A stretch of DNA of 64,000 nucleotides from an uncultured Flavobacteriales bacterium (GTDB lineage Bacteria; Bacteroidota; Bacteroidia; CAIKAF01), in NCBI GenBank assembly GCA_903825395.1, contig CAIKAF010000015.1, positions 62,001-126,000 on the forward strand, written 5' to 3'. The first letter of the stretch is position 1. Every line of letters starts with the position of its first letter. The position numbers were made by a program, and so were the translations under genes. The notes under the pieces were generated by a model that saw only the letters and a list, made by a program, of their open reading frames with translations, was not told the DNA's origin and did no database searches. Positions 46,625 to 54,491 of the stretch are shown here, piece after piece.

Positions 46625-47791
46625 ATGGCGAACACGATTCCAGAATTGCAGTTGCATCCTTCAAAAATGGCCTCCTTGCAGCGCAGGCACCATTGGATAT
46701 TTTCAGGAGCACTTCGGCCCTCAAGTATAGAACTTAAGGCTGGTGATTGGGTATATGTTTCGGTTCAAGGGAACATTGTAGCCTCAGGATTTTACAATCC
46801 GGGGTCCATTGCCGTTCGGGTAGTTTGCTTTGAACAGCGTGAACCCAGTTTGGCCTTATTTAAGGACATTCTTGAGAAAGGAATTGCATTGCGCAACGAA
46901 TTATTGTCTCATTTGCTTGCGGGAACAAATGCCTTTCGGTTGTTTCATGGGGAGGGAGATGGATTGCCTGGTTTGGTCATTGATTCTTACAACGGACATT
47001 TGGTTGTACAGGCCCACCACGAGGGTATAGATGCTCAGCGCCATTTGATTTGCGCGGCCTTGCAAGAACTTTTGACTCCCCCCACCCTATTCTGGCGGCA
47101 ACCCTACCTCAAGGAACAAAGTACCGGGCAATGGATGCAAGGCGAATGTGAGGGAACAGAAATCGTAGAGCATGGTTTAAGCATGAGCGTAGATTGGGTA
47201 CATGGACAAAAAACGGGATTGTTTTTAGATCAGCGCGACAACAGGCATTTGTTGTCCTTGTTGAGCAAGGGGAAGCGGGTATTAAATTGCTTTTGCTATG
47301 AAGGAGGATTTAGCTTAGCTGCCCTACAGGGAGGCAGCGATCACGTCGTATCTGTAGATGTTTCAGAGCGGGCCATAGAAGCCACCACTGCGAACGTTCG
47401 AAAGAATTTCCCACAGGCGGAACACGAAGGTATTTGTGCCGATGTGATGGAATATTTAAAACATCAAAGTTCTGATTTTGATTTCATTGTATTGGATCCG
47501 CCCGCCTTTGCCAAAGGATTAAAATCGAGGCATAAAGCCATTCAAGCCTATCGGCGCCTAAATGCATTGGGCATGAAAGCCTTGAAGAAGCCGGGATTTT
47601 TAATGACGTATTCCTGCTCGGCCGTGGTGGACGAAGTCATGTTTCGCCAAGCTGTTTTTGCCGCTGCGCTGGATGCACAGGTCTCGGCTCAAGTTTTGCA
47701 AAAATTGGGGCAACCTTCCGATCACCCAACCAATCTTTTTCATCAAGAAACATCCTATCTAAAGGGTTTATTGTTGTACATAACACCTTGA
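46625..47791 (+). CDS. RlmI/RlmK-like class I rRNA methyltransferase
   Basis: The 388-aa protein has an N-terminal PUA-like domain (HHWIFSGALRPSS, GDWVYVSVQGNIVASGFYNPGS), a linking region with MSVDWVHGQKTGLFLDQRDNR and a SAM-binding domain (VLNCFCYEGGFSLAAL, VVSVDVSERAI, FIVLDPPAFAK). This is the architecture of RlmI, which makes 5-methylcytosine in 23S rRNA. The exact target base cannot be told. Its TGA overlaps the next gene's TTG start. Confidence 0.88.
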   Translation: MANTIPELQLHPSKMASLQRRHHWIFSGALRPSSIELKAGDWVYVSVQGNIVASGFYNPGSIAVRVVCFEQREPSLALFKDILEKGIALRNELLSHLLAGTNAFRLFHGEGDGLPGLVIDSYNGHLVVQAHHEGIDAQRHLICAALQELLTPPTLFWRQPYLKEQSTGQWMQGECEGTEIVEHGLSMSVDWVHGQKTGLFLDQRDNRHLLSLLSKGKRVLNCFCYEGGFSLAALQGGSDHVVSVDVSERAIEATTANVRKNFPQAEHEGICADVMEYLKHQSSDFDFIVLDPPAFAKGLKSRHKAIQAYRRLNALGMKALKKPGFLMTYSCSAVVDEVMFRQAVFAAALDAQVSAQVLQKLGQPSDHPTNLFHQETSYLKGLLLYITP

Positions 47792-49134
47792 AAACAGCCT
47801 ACCTGATTCGCGTATCAAAACTGGCATTTCCAATTTTTGCCGGCCTACTTTCCAACACCTTAGTTGGGGTAGCTGATACGGCCTTTTTAGGTCAAGTAGG
47901 AGCTCATGAGCAAAGTGCCGGGGGCTATGCATCACTGTTTTATTTGGTGGCCTTCATTGTAGCTTATGGTTTATCCATTGGACTTCAGATTCGAATTGCT
48001 CAAGCCTTTGGAGCCAAAAAATACAGCGAAATTCCCCAGTACTTTTTAATTGGACTGCTGGGGGTTTTTGTGTACAGCTTGATATTTTGTGCCTTGATTT
48101 TTGGATTGGGGAAAATCGTGTTGGGCATGATGCTATCTGATCCGGAACTGCTTCAGCAAACCATGGCCTATTTGCAGGTTCGCGTTTGGGGTAGTTTGTG
48201 GCATTTCCCCATGCTTAGTTTTTACGCATTGCTGGTAGGAACCGAGAATTCAAAGCCCATTGGTATCATTTATATGGCAGCGGCGGCCCTAAATGTGGTT
48301 TTCGATTACGGATTTATTTTTGGAAATCTTGGCTTCCCTGCTTTGGGTCTTCAGGGGGCGGCCTTAGCTACAATTCTTGCTGAATTGATTGCGTTTTTCA
48401 TGTTTATTTGGGTGGCATTCCGACAGAAAACCACCTTTTTTCATTTGAACATTCCACCATTTGCTCGCCTGCGCGAATTGGGTTTAGCCTTGGCGCATAC
48501 ATCCATACCCCTAATTTTACAGAATGTAGTTTCTATGGTTTCCTGGTTCGCGTTTTTTACCATGGTAGAAAAAACCGGACTGCTTTATTTTCAGTGGAGC
48601 GTAATATTAAGGAGCATTTATGGGCCTTTTATGATGGTGGGGTTGGGAATTGGAGCAGCGACCAATTCCTTAACCGGGCAATTTTGGGGAGAAGGAAACC
48701 GGGGAGAAATTTGGCCCTTATTGAAATCGGCTGCCCTATTGGCTGCGCTTAGTTCCATAGTCGTTGGTTCGGCCCTATTTATTTTGGAGCAGCCCATAGC
48801 CTTACTATTTACCTCCGATCCTGAATTGCTAAGCTTAGCTCCCATAACTTTTCCAGTTCTGTTTCTTGGTTTGGTTATGTTCTCTGTTTGCCAAACCTTT
48901 TTCAATGGACTTTCAGGAATGGGTCGTACCCGCGAAGCCCTTGGCATTGAACTGGTCGCAGTTTCTGTATATTTGATATATACCATGGCTGTAATAGCGT
49001 ACATCATTCCCCCCCGCATTGATTTAATCTGGATGGCCGAAGGTGTGTATATGTTGGCCTTGGGAGCTGGCTCCTTGTGGTTTTTAGTTCATTGGCTTAA
49101 ACCTTATGCGCTCTCGAAAAAGACCATTTCCTAA
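47788..49134 (+). CDS. MATE-family multidrug/sodium antiporter
   Basis: The 448-aa membrane protein has about 12 helices and MATE features: LAFPIFAGLLSNTLVGVADTAFLGQVGAHE, an internal repeat in the second half (TSIPLILQNVVSMVSWFAFF) and GIGAATNSLTGQFWGEGN. MATE proteins export cationic compounds using Na+ or H+. The start is TTG, overlapping the upstream stop as TTGA; no nearby ATG gives the complete first helix. Confidence 0.92.
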   Translation: MKTAYLIRVSKLAFPIFAGLLSNTLVGVADTAFLGQVGAHEQSAGGYASLFYLVAFIVAYGLSIGLQIRIAQAFGAKKYSEIPQYFLIGLLGVFVYSLIFCALIFGLGKIVLGMMLSDPELLQQTMAYLQVRVWGSLWHFPMLSFYALLVGTENSKPIGIIYMAAAALNVVFDYGFIFGNLGFPALGLQGAALATILAELIAFFMFIWVAFRQKTTFFHLNIPPFARLRELGLALAHTSIPLILQNVVSMVSWFAFFTMVEKTGLLYFQWSVILRSIYGPFMMVGLGIGAATNSLTGQFWGEGNRGEIWPLLKSAALLAALSSIVVGSALFILEQPIALLFTSDPELLSLAPITFPVLFLGLVMFSVCQTFFNGLSGMGRTREALGIELVAVSVYLIYTMAVIAYIIPPRIDLIWMAEGVYMLALGAGSLWFLVHWLKPYALSKKTIS

Positions 49135-50338
49135 GTTTAAATGCTTTTGGATTTTGGCCTGTGTGGCCTGTGCAACTTTTGGTAGGGCTCAAGATTTCAT
49201 TCACTTGCGAACGGGTGAAGTGCTGCAGGTTCAAATTTTAGGTATCACAAAGGAAGCCATTACCTTCCGCCACCCCAATGTTCCGGCCGATTCCATCAGC
49301 GCCTTACCCATTGTTGCCGTTGTTAAGGCCAACTATTCCAATGGACTTGAACAGCATTTCATCCTTCCCACAGCCATGAAAACAACGGAAGGAATAACTG
49401 GAGCAGCATCCATTAAAGAGGGTATGGTACTGGATACCGTTCGGTTTAGAAACGGAAAAATTGAAATGGGTAAGGTGATTGCTCGTCGGCGTTTCTCCAT
49501 TGATTTTGCTCAAAAACTGGGGGCTAGGGCCCAACCTTTACCTATCTCATCGATACACAGCATTCGGTATTCAGGGCAAATAATTGAACAAATCAATCCC
49601 ATGTATTCGCAGGGGAATCCATTTCTTTTAGGGACCGATTTTGATTATTTGGCGCCTCATTATTTTGCCATTTTTGCTGGTTTAAATCTGCCTGTCGGAT
49701 CCTATGCTGGTAATTCCAATCAAAGCAGCGGGTCGGGGTTTGCCCTGGCCGGAATGTCCTTGGGTCTTTCATCATATATTCGGATTTACAACGGTTGGGG
49801 CATTTGCATTCAAGCCCAACGCAGTTTAAACCCGTATGACAATGGAGGGCAGCGTCAGGAGTTAGCTGACAATTTAGAGGCGCAGGGGTTTACTGAATTG
49901 GGCTTGGTTCAGCAGAGCGATTGGCGGCACCATGCTATCGTGGCAGGTCTTTCCTATTTCATACAGAAGCACCGTTGGATGGGTAATTTCAATCTGGCTG
50001 TGGGAGCCTTGTTCAGCTCGACTCCCATCAATCAAATTCGGGGGAATTGGTTAGGGAGTCCGGTGGAATTGGCTTTTCAGCGCCAAAGTCGACCTGTGCC
50101 TGTGGTAATGGTTTCGATGGAAGCCCGGTATTTTTTGAACCGTTGGATTCAGTTGTTGGCCCTTGCTCAATTTTCGGGAGCAGATATGGCTTTAGGCACC
50201 ACCAATGAATGGGTGGCATCGGGAGGTACAGTGAATCTACCCCTAACCCAAGCACTAAGTTCTGAACCATCGAGTCAATCCTTCAATCAACTTACCTTGC
50301 AGCTTGGCCTTGGTATCACACTACCTTGGTTGAAGTAA
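49106..50338 (+). CDS. Outer-membrane beta-barrel protein, unknown
   Basis: The 410-aa protein has a basic N-terminus and signal peptide (FWILACVACATFGRAQ). Two small beta modules follow (FIHLRTGEVLQVQILGITKEAITF; DTVRFRNGKIEMGKVIARRR), each like a short Sm-fold strand set. The C-terminal barrel (YFAIFAGLNLPVGSYAG to LTLQLGLGITLPWLK) ends with an alternating hydrophobic strand. It overlaps the MATE gene by 29 nt. Overall plan is similar to the gene at 25600; sequence similarity is low. Function unknown. Confidence 0.7.
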   Translation: MRSRKRPFPKFKCFWILACVACATFGRAQDFIHLRTGEVLQVQILGITKEAITFRHPNVPADSISALPIVAVVKANYSNGLEQHFILPTAMKTTEGITGAASIKEGMVLDTVRFRNGKIEMGKVIARRRFSIDFAQKLGARAQPLPISSIHSIRYSGQIIEQINPMYSQGNPFLLGTDFDYLAPHYFAIFAGLNLPVGSYAGNSNQSSGSGFALAGMSLGLSSYIRIYNGWGICIQAQRSLNPYDNGGQRQELADNLEAQGFTELGLVQQSDWRHHAIVAGLSYFIQKHRWMGNFNLAVGALFSSTPINQIRGNWLGSPVELAFQRQSRPVPVVMVSMEARYFLNRWIQLLALAQFSGADMALGTTNEWVASGGTVNLPLTQALSSEPSSQSFNQLTLQLGLGITLPWLK

Positions 50339-50435
50339 TTCAACATTTTAGAAGGGGGTTGGGGATTCACCTCCTATTCAGGAGTAGGATTTAACTTTTT
50401 TTCAATTAAAAGTAGGGAGAAGGTTAGTCCACAAA

Positions 50436-50466
50436 TTAGTTTTACCTACAATTAATTTTACCTTTG
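50436..50466 (+). promoter_or_regulatory. Promoter of the YceI gene
   Basis: TTAG (50436-50439), a 19-nt spacer and TACCTTTG (50459-50466) fit TTTG-N19-TAnnTTTG with one mismatch. The ATG follows 17 nt later. Confidence 0.6.
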
Positions 50467-50483
50467 TCTCAAAATTAAAACAC

Positions 50484-51164
50484 ATGAACAAAATCCATTC
50501 TTTATCAATCGTAGTTTTATTGGCTACTGGTCTTTTTGCTTGCGGATCGGGCGCAAACTCTGCTGATGCCGTTGGCGCTGCTGAGGGAGATTCTTCTGCG
50601 GTGGTGTATAACGTAGATGCAGCTGCCACCAAATTGGGTTGGACTGGTTCCAAGCTGGTTGGAGGTGCTCACTCCGGTTTTATTTCTGTGACCGACGGTT
50701 CAATTGAAGTATTGAACGACGCAATTGTAGCCGGTTCATTCAACATTGACATGAAAAGCATCAGCAATACAGATTTAACAGATCAAGAGTTGAATGGCAA
50801 ATTGGTTGGGCATTTGATGGCTCCTGATTTCTTCAATGTAGATTCGTTTCCTAGCAGCACCTTTGTTATTTCGAGTGTAGCTGCTGCTGCCGATACAATG
50901 GGCAACACGCACAGCATTTCTGGAGACCTTACCATTAAAGGTCAAACCAGAAACATCACCTTCCCTGCCAAAGTGAGTGTTAGCAATGGATTGTTGAATT
51001 TGATGGCTGCCTTTTCGATTAACCGTACGGATTGGGGTATCAAATACGGCAGTGGTTCATTCTTTAAAAATTTGGGAGACAATGTTATTAACGACAACAT
51101 TGATTTCAATTTGAATTTATCTGCCAAGGCACCTGCGGAAGCTCCTGTAGCCGACGCGAAATAA
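50484..51164 (+). CDS. YceI-family lipoprotein
   Basis: The 226-aa protein has a lipoprotein signal (SIVVLLATGLFACGSG, lipobox Cys about residue 20), a short Ala/Ser-rich linker and a YceI lipocalin-like barrel (YNVDAAATKLGWTGSKLVGGAHSGFI; FNIDMKSISNTDL; FPSSTFVISSV; TIKGQTRNITFPAKV; NRTDWGIKYGSGSF). YceI proteins bind isoprenoid-like lipids. It has its own promoter and is followed by two intrinsic terminators 100 bp apart. Confidence 0.92.
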   Translation: MNKIHSLSIVVLLATGLFACGSGANSADAVGAAEGDSSAVVYNVDAAATKLGWTGSKLVGGAHSGFISVTDGSIEVLNDAIVAGSFNIDMKSISNTDLTDQELNGKLVGHLMAPDFFNVDSFPSSTFVISSVAAAADTMGNTHSISGDLTIKGQTRNITFPAKVSVSNGLLNLMAAFSINRTDWGIKYGSGSFFKNLGDNVINDNIDFNLNLSAKAPAEAPVADAK

Positions 51165-51185
51165 GGATTGTTTTCGAAAAAATTG

Positions 51186-51219
51186 AAAGGGGTTGCCGAA
51201 AGGTAACCCCTTTTTTTTT
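51186..51219 (+). terminator. Intrinsic terminator 1 after the YceI gene
   Basis: AAAGGGGTT pairs with AACCCCTTT across GCCGAAAGGT, where GCC/GGT extends the stem with one G-T pair, followed by nine T. It lies 22 bp after the stop codon. Confidence 0.9.
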
Positions 51220-51285
51220 CGGTTGGTCTAACTTACTTTCCTGTCAAAAGCCAAGCACAATTGAGAAATGGAACTTAGCATAATG

Positions 51286-51316
51286 AAAGGGGTTGCCGAA
51301 AGGCAACCCCTTTTTT
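51286..51316 (+). terminator. Intrinsic terminator 2, tandem copy of terminator 1
   Basis: The stem AAAGGGGTTGCC/GGCAACCCCTTT is perfect, around GAAA's tetraloop-like centre, followed by six T. It lies exactly 100 bp after terminator 1, and the following 70 bp (CGGTTGGTC..., CTTTCCT..., AGCAC/GGCAC...) are also similar, so a 100-bp segment was tandemly duplicated. Confidence 0.85.
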
Positions 51317-51351
51317 CGGTTGGTCAAACCGACTTTCCTCCCAAAGACCAG

Positions 51352-51410
51352 GCACATCCGAGAAATTGAATTTATGACCCAGAATTCAACACTGCCCTAC
51401 CCGGATGTGC
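51352..51410. repeat. Nested inverted repeat downstream of terminator 2
   Basis: GCACATCCG (51352-51360) and CGGATGTGC (51402-51410) are a perfect 9-bp inverted repeat. Inside, TTGAATT (51366-51372) and AATTCAA (51383-51389) form a second one. Without a T-run it is not a simple terminator. Confidence 0.5.
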
Positions 51411-51429
51411 ATGGAAATTGGAAAAAGGG

Positions 51430-51466
51430 AAGAAGGCCCCGCGCATCCCGCAACGGGGCACTTCTT
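51430..51466 (-). terminator. Terminator of ssb (minus strand)
   Basis: On the minus strand AAGAAG.GCCCCG pairs with CGGGGC.TTCTT with one mismatch around a 12-nt loop, then CCCTTTTT follows. It lies 20 bp after the ssb stop. Confidence 0.65.
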
Positions 51467-51485
51467 TAGTCCCCCACCCTCTAAC

Positions 51486-51893
51486 CTACTTTTTCATGTT
51501 TTTAGGCTCTTCGGTGCTCCCAACCAAATCGGCCTCGGCGGGCATGACCTGAGCCTTTTTATTGGTCAGCAATACTTCCCGAGCCAAGATATCGGTAAAC
51601 CAGCGGTTTTCTCCTTGAGCGTCGGTATAATTGGAATAGCGGAGTTGTCCTTCAATGGCAACGGCATCGCCCTTTTTAATTTTCAGCTTTTGACCGACAA
51701 TTTCGGCTACTTTTCCAAACATCACGATGTTGTGCCATTGCACATTTTCTTTTGTTTCTCCTTCCGCCGAGGTGTACACGTCTGATGTCGCCATGCGAAA
51801 TTTCACCATGTGGGTACCGTTGTCCAATTGTTTAACTTCAGGATCCATTCCCAGATTTCCGATGAGTCGAACTGAATTTTTAATGTTGTTCAT
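51486..51893 (-). CDS. ssb: Single-stranded DNA-binding protein without acidic tip
   Basis: The 135-aa protein has the SSB OB-fold: NSVRLIGNLGMDPEVKQL, MVKFRMATSDVY, WHNIVMFGKVAEIV and KGDAVAIEGQLRYSNY. It coats single-stranded DNA in replication and repair. The C-terminus ends EEPKNMKK and lacks the acidic DDxIPF tip that recruits partner proteins in standard SSBs, so it may be an accessory paralog. A main ssb gene elsewhere in the genome would be expected. Confidence 0.92.
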   Translation of the reverse strand: MNNIKNSVRLIGNLGMDPEVKQLDNGTHMVKFRMATSDVYTSAEGETKENVQWHNIVMFGKVAEIVGQKLKIKKGDAVAIEGQLRYSNYTDAQGENRWFTDILAREVLLTNKKAQVMPAEADLVGSTEEPKNMKK

Positions 51894-52090
51894 ATGTCAA
51901 ATTGTTTACACTACAAAGGTGAGTCCGAGGGAATAAATTATTCGTTTGGCACACGTTTAACAAACGTTTACCCAACGGATATTTTTCAAAACCTTTGAAT
52001 TCCAAAACGTTCCAAAAAGGGGTAAAAAAAATCAAGTGAAGAACAGTGAAGGCAAGGGCCAACATTTCAGAAAAAAAAATCAGATTTCCC

Positions 52091-52121
52091 TTGCACTTAT
52101 CTAATTTTTTTAATAAATTTG
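52091..52121 (+). promoter_or_regulatory. Promoter of the candidate small RNA
   Basis: CTTG (52090-52093), a 20-nt AT-rich spacer and TAAATTTG (52114-52121) match the Bacteroidota promoter consensus; spacing is the same as at the orphan promoter 27227-27257. The expected start site is near 52127. Confidence 0.6.
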
Positions 52122-52126
52122 AATTC

Positions 52127-52193
52127 CCTAACTATTTGCATACCCGCAAATTCCCAATGAAACCGAAGGTTGCCACCTTCGGTTTCTTTTTTT
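52127..52193 (+). ncRNA. Candidate small RNA of about 67 nt (promoter to intrinsic terminator)
   Basis: Between a good promoter and a strong terminator lies a short stretch with two stem-loops. Hairpin 1 is ATTTGC-ATACCC-GCAAAT (52134-52151). Hairpin 2 is the perfect 12-bp stem GAAACCGAAGGT/ACCTTCGGTTTC with loop TGCC (52159-52186), followed by seven T. No gene ends upstream on this strand, so the terminator must belong to this unit. I cannot match it to a named RNA family. The remaining 710-bp gap holds repeat R5 and otherwise nothing I recognise. Confidence 0.6.
52159..52193 (+). terminator. Intrinsic terminator of the small RNA
   Basis: A perfect 12-bp stem (GAAACCGAAGGT/ACCTTCGGTTTC), four-base loop TGCC and seven T. 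Confidence 0.9.
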
Positions 52194-52410
52194 ACTGGGT
52201 TTTGAATTGGAAACCATAGATATACCTTGCTTTTCCTGGCGGTGCTAATCCTGAATCTGTATCCTTTTCACCTTGAAGAAGGTAAGAATTACCACCCGAT
52301 TCATAATCCATTCCCGGTTGCCGACACTTTAGGAAATCAGCCTTGCATGGCATCGGCAGGTTCATTCCCCGCTCTGGTTTATTGAAACGGCGATTCATTC
52401 GACGAGGCCC

Positions 52411-52549
52411 GCGGCAGGGATTGAACAGGGTTGCCCGCAAATAGGGCGGCGGCTGGCGCTGCGCGGTGAGGAGGCGACTTTAGGAGCCACCGCAGCCCGC
52501 TTGCGCCCCGCCCGGCCTATGCGGACTACCCGTGAAAGCCCGCAGCCGC
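52411..52549 (-). repeat. Palindromic repeat copy R5 (139 bp)
   Basis: The ends GCGGC and GCCGC pair and GGGTTGCCCGC pairs with GCGGACTACCC. The copy-specific arm ATAGGGCGGCGGCTGGCGC pairs with GCGCCCCGCCCGGCCTAT. The tip is GGAGGC-GACTTTAGGA-GCCACC. It lies 55 bp upstream of the M1 peptidase gene, the only copy directly before a gene start. With R2 it shares the flank GGTTGATNTTTGGG on the complementary strand. Confidence 0.87.
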
Positions 52550-52592
52550 CCAAATATCAACCATTTTCCTCCTTTCCAAATTGATTTTTTAG

Positions 52593-52600
52593 TAGGTTTG
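52593..52600 (+). promoter_or_regulatory. -7 element 4 nt before the M1 peptidase gene
   Basis: TAGGTTTG matches TAnnTTTG and ends 4 nt before the GTG start at 52605, the leaderless geometry also seen at truB and 21979. It lies just downstream of R5. Confidence 0.5.
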
Positions 52601-52604
52601 AACT

Positions 52605-54458
52605 GTGCGCATGCTGGATTTTTTAAAATCGATTCGGATTGCTTTTGCTCTCCTGTTCGTGCTGCTGAGCGGCCCGGCAACTGGACGCTGCCAAAGCTCG
52701 GTGGCTACACTCAGCACCGATGTCTTTTTTTGGAACATTGAACTTGCTATTGAAGCCGATAGCGGATACCTTATTGGAAAGGTTGAAACGCATTTTTATG
52801 CCACAGAACCCGAGGCCTTTCTTGCGTTCGATTTATCCAATGCCCTTACCACCGACAGTGTGCTGTTGAATGGCAATTCCGTTTCATTTGCGCATTTGCC
52901 GGGAAATGAGCTGCGCATTTTTGCTGCTCTGACGGCAGGAAACAGCTATACAGCCACCATATATTATAGAGGAACTCCCGTTCAGGGTGCCGGATTGGGT
53001 GGATTTTATGCCGGAAAACGGCAAGGAATACCCGAAGTATGGACCCTGTCGCAACCTTTTGCAGCCTCAGATTGGTGGCCCACAAAAAATACGCTGAGCG
53101 ATAAAGCCGATTCGCTGCGCATGGAATTTCATTGCGATTCTGCGTTGAGGGTGGCTGCGCCCGGAACCTTGCAGCATTCCAGTCCGGGCTACGCCGTTTG
53201 GATGCACTCCTACCCCATTCCGGCTTACCTCGTTGCCTTTTCATTAACCAATTACGATACTTTATCGTTGCATGTTCGGGCCTGTACCGACTCCATTCCC
53301 TTCGCGGCTTATACCTTTCCGGAAGGGAGTCAGCCCCCTCAACTTCAGGCGAAAGCGGTTCAAGCCGGACTCGATTTGTATTGCGATTGGCTGGGGCCTT
53401 ACCCCTACGCCAACGAAAAATACGGACATGCTCAATTTTCAAGGGGCGGTGGCATGGAGCATCCTACCTTTAGTTTTATGGGTGGGTTTGGATTGGAACT
53501 GACCTTGCATGAATTGGTGCATCAGTGGGTGGGAAATATGGTGACTTGCGGCAGCTGGGCGCACATTTGGTTGAATGAAGGGTTTGCTACCTATTTGTCG
53601 GGAATGGGCATTGAGCAAATTCAGCCCGAGCAATGGTTGAATTGGAAACAAAGCCAACGGCAAGCCGTTTGGTCGGCTCCACAAGAGGGCGCCGTTTTTG
53701 TTCGCGATTCGTTGGTAGTTCAGCGTATTTTTTCCTCTAGGTTGTCCTACAAAAAGGCAGCTCTGGTGCTCCACCAATTGCGCCTTTGGCTGGGCGATTC
53801 GGTGTTTAAAGCCGGCCTAAAGCAATATTTGAACAGTCCGGAATTGAAATGGGGTTTTGCTCGAACCGAAGATTTTCAAAGGGCTATGGAAGCGGCGAGT
53901 GGGAAACCACTGCAGGACTTTTTTAATGGATGGATATATGCGGAGGGGGTTCCGGAACTGCAGATTCAGGTGCAGGTCAGTTCGGCTCAAAGCGTTGCCA
54001 TTCATATAGAACAGCTGAGCAATCAGGCAGATGAAAGGGCAACCCCCAGCTGGGTTTCGCTCTCATTCAGGGGCATTGGCAAGGAGCAGCGCCTAGAATT
54101 CATGCTCAATTCAACGGTGTTTGACACCCTGATTGATTGCTCCTTTTTACCCTTGGAATGCAGGTTAGATCCAGAAGCCAACATGTTGGCATTGGCCGAG
54201 TTGAGCTTTAAGCCTTTGGAATTGCCGGGGGGAATTTTGTTTCCCAATCCTGGAATTGAGCCTGTTTTGGTTTGCCAGGAGGCCCCGGAATCCATTCGGC
54301 TGTTCGATGCCGGTGGCCGATTTGTAAAGGCCCTACACGGCTTTTCATGCGGGCAACCGCTGTCGTTTGGATTGAATCTAGACCCGGGAATCTATTGGAT
54401 TGAATGCAAGGTAAATGGGGTTGAGTTTAGGTATAAATTTGTGCGAGCGCAACATTAA
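52605..54458 (+). CDS. Secreted M1-family aminopeptidase with T9SS sorting domain
   Basis: The 617-aa protein starts at GTG 52605 or ATG 52611 and has a signal peptide (IAFALLFVLLSGPATGRCQ). Residues about 30-200 form the M1 beta-saddle. The catalytic part has the GxMEN-like GGGMEHPTFSF and HELVHQWVGNMV, with NEGFATYLS supplying the third zinc ligand. The C-terminus is a T9SS type A domain (FPNPGIEPVLV; IRLFDAGGRFVKAL; LDPGIYWIECKVNG). It cleaves N-terminal residues from peptides and is probably cell-surface or secreted. It is followed by another T9SS cargo gene. Confidence 0.92.
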   Translation: MRMLDFLKSIRIAFALLFVLLSGPATGRCQSSVATLSTDVFFWNIELAIEADSGYLIGKVETHFYATEPEAFLAFDLSNALTTDSVLLNGNSVSFAHLPGNELRIFAALTAGNSYTATIYYRGTPVQGAGLGGFYAGKRQGIPEVWTLSQPFAASDWWPTKNTLSDKADSLRMEFHCDSALRVAAPGTLQHSSPGYAVWMHSYPIPAYLVAFSLTNYDTLSLHVRACTDSIPFAAYTFPEGSQPPQLQAKAVQAGLDLYCDWLGPYPYANEKYGHAQFSRGGGMEHPTFSFMGGFGLELTLHELVHQWVGNMVTCGSWAHIWLNEGFATYLSGMGIEQIQPEQWLNWKQSQRQAVWSAPQEGAVFVRDSLVVQRIFSSRLSYKKAALVLHQLRLWLGDSVFKAGLKQYLNSPELKWGFARTEDFQRAMEAASGKPLQDFFNGWIYAEGVPELQIQVQVSSAQSVAIHIEQLSNQADERATPSWVSLSFRGIGKEQRLEFMLNSTVFDTLIDCSFLPLECRLDPEANMLALAELSFKPLELPGGILFPNPGIEPVLVCQEAPESIRLFDAGGRFVKALHGFSCGQPLSFGLNLDPGIYWIECKVNGVEFRYKFVRAQH

Positions 54459-54491
54459 TGCCCATTTCTCTGTCTATTTGCCAGATTGCCT

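Noticed and set aside
52157-52219. 20-codon ORF (MKPKVATFGFFFYWVLNWKP) starting inside the small RNA
   Set aside because: It runs through the terminator stem and T-run, and its sequence simply follows from the hairpin.
52192-52440. 82-aa minus-strand ORF between the small RNA and R5
   Set aside because: Its N-terminus lies in R5 and the rest has no recognisable family; it may be a remnant of a gene end but cannot be supported.
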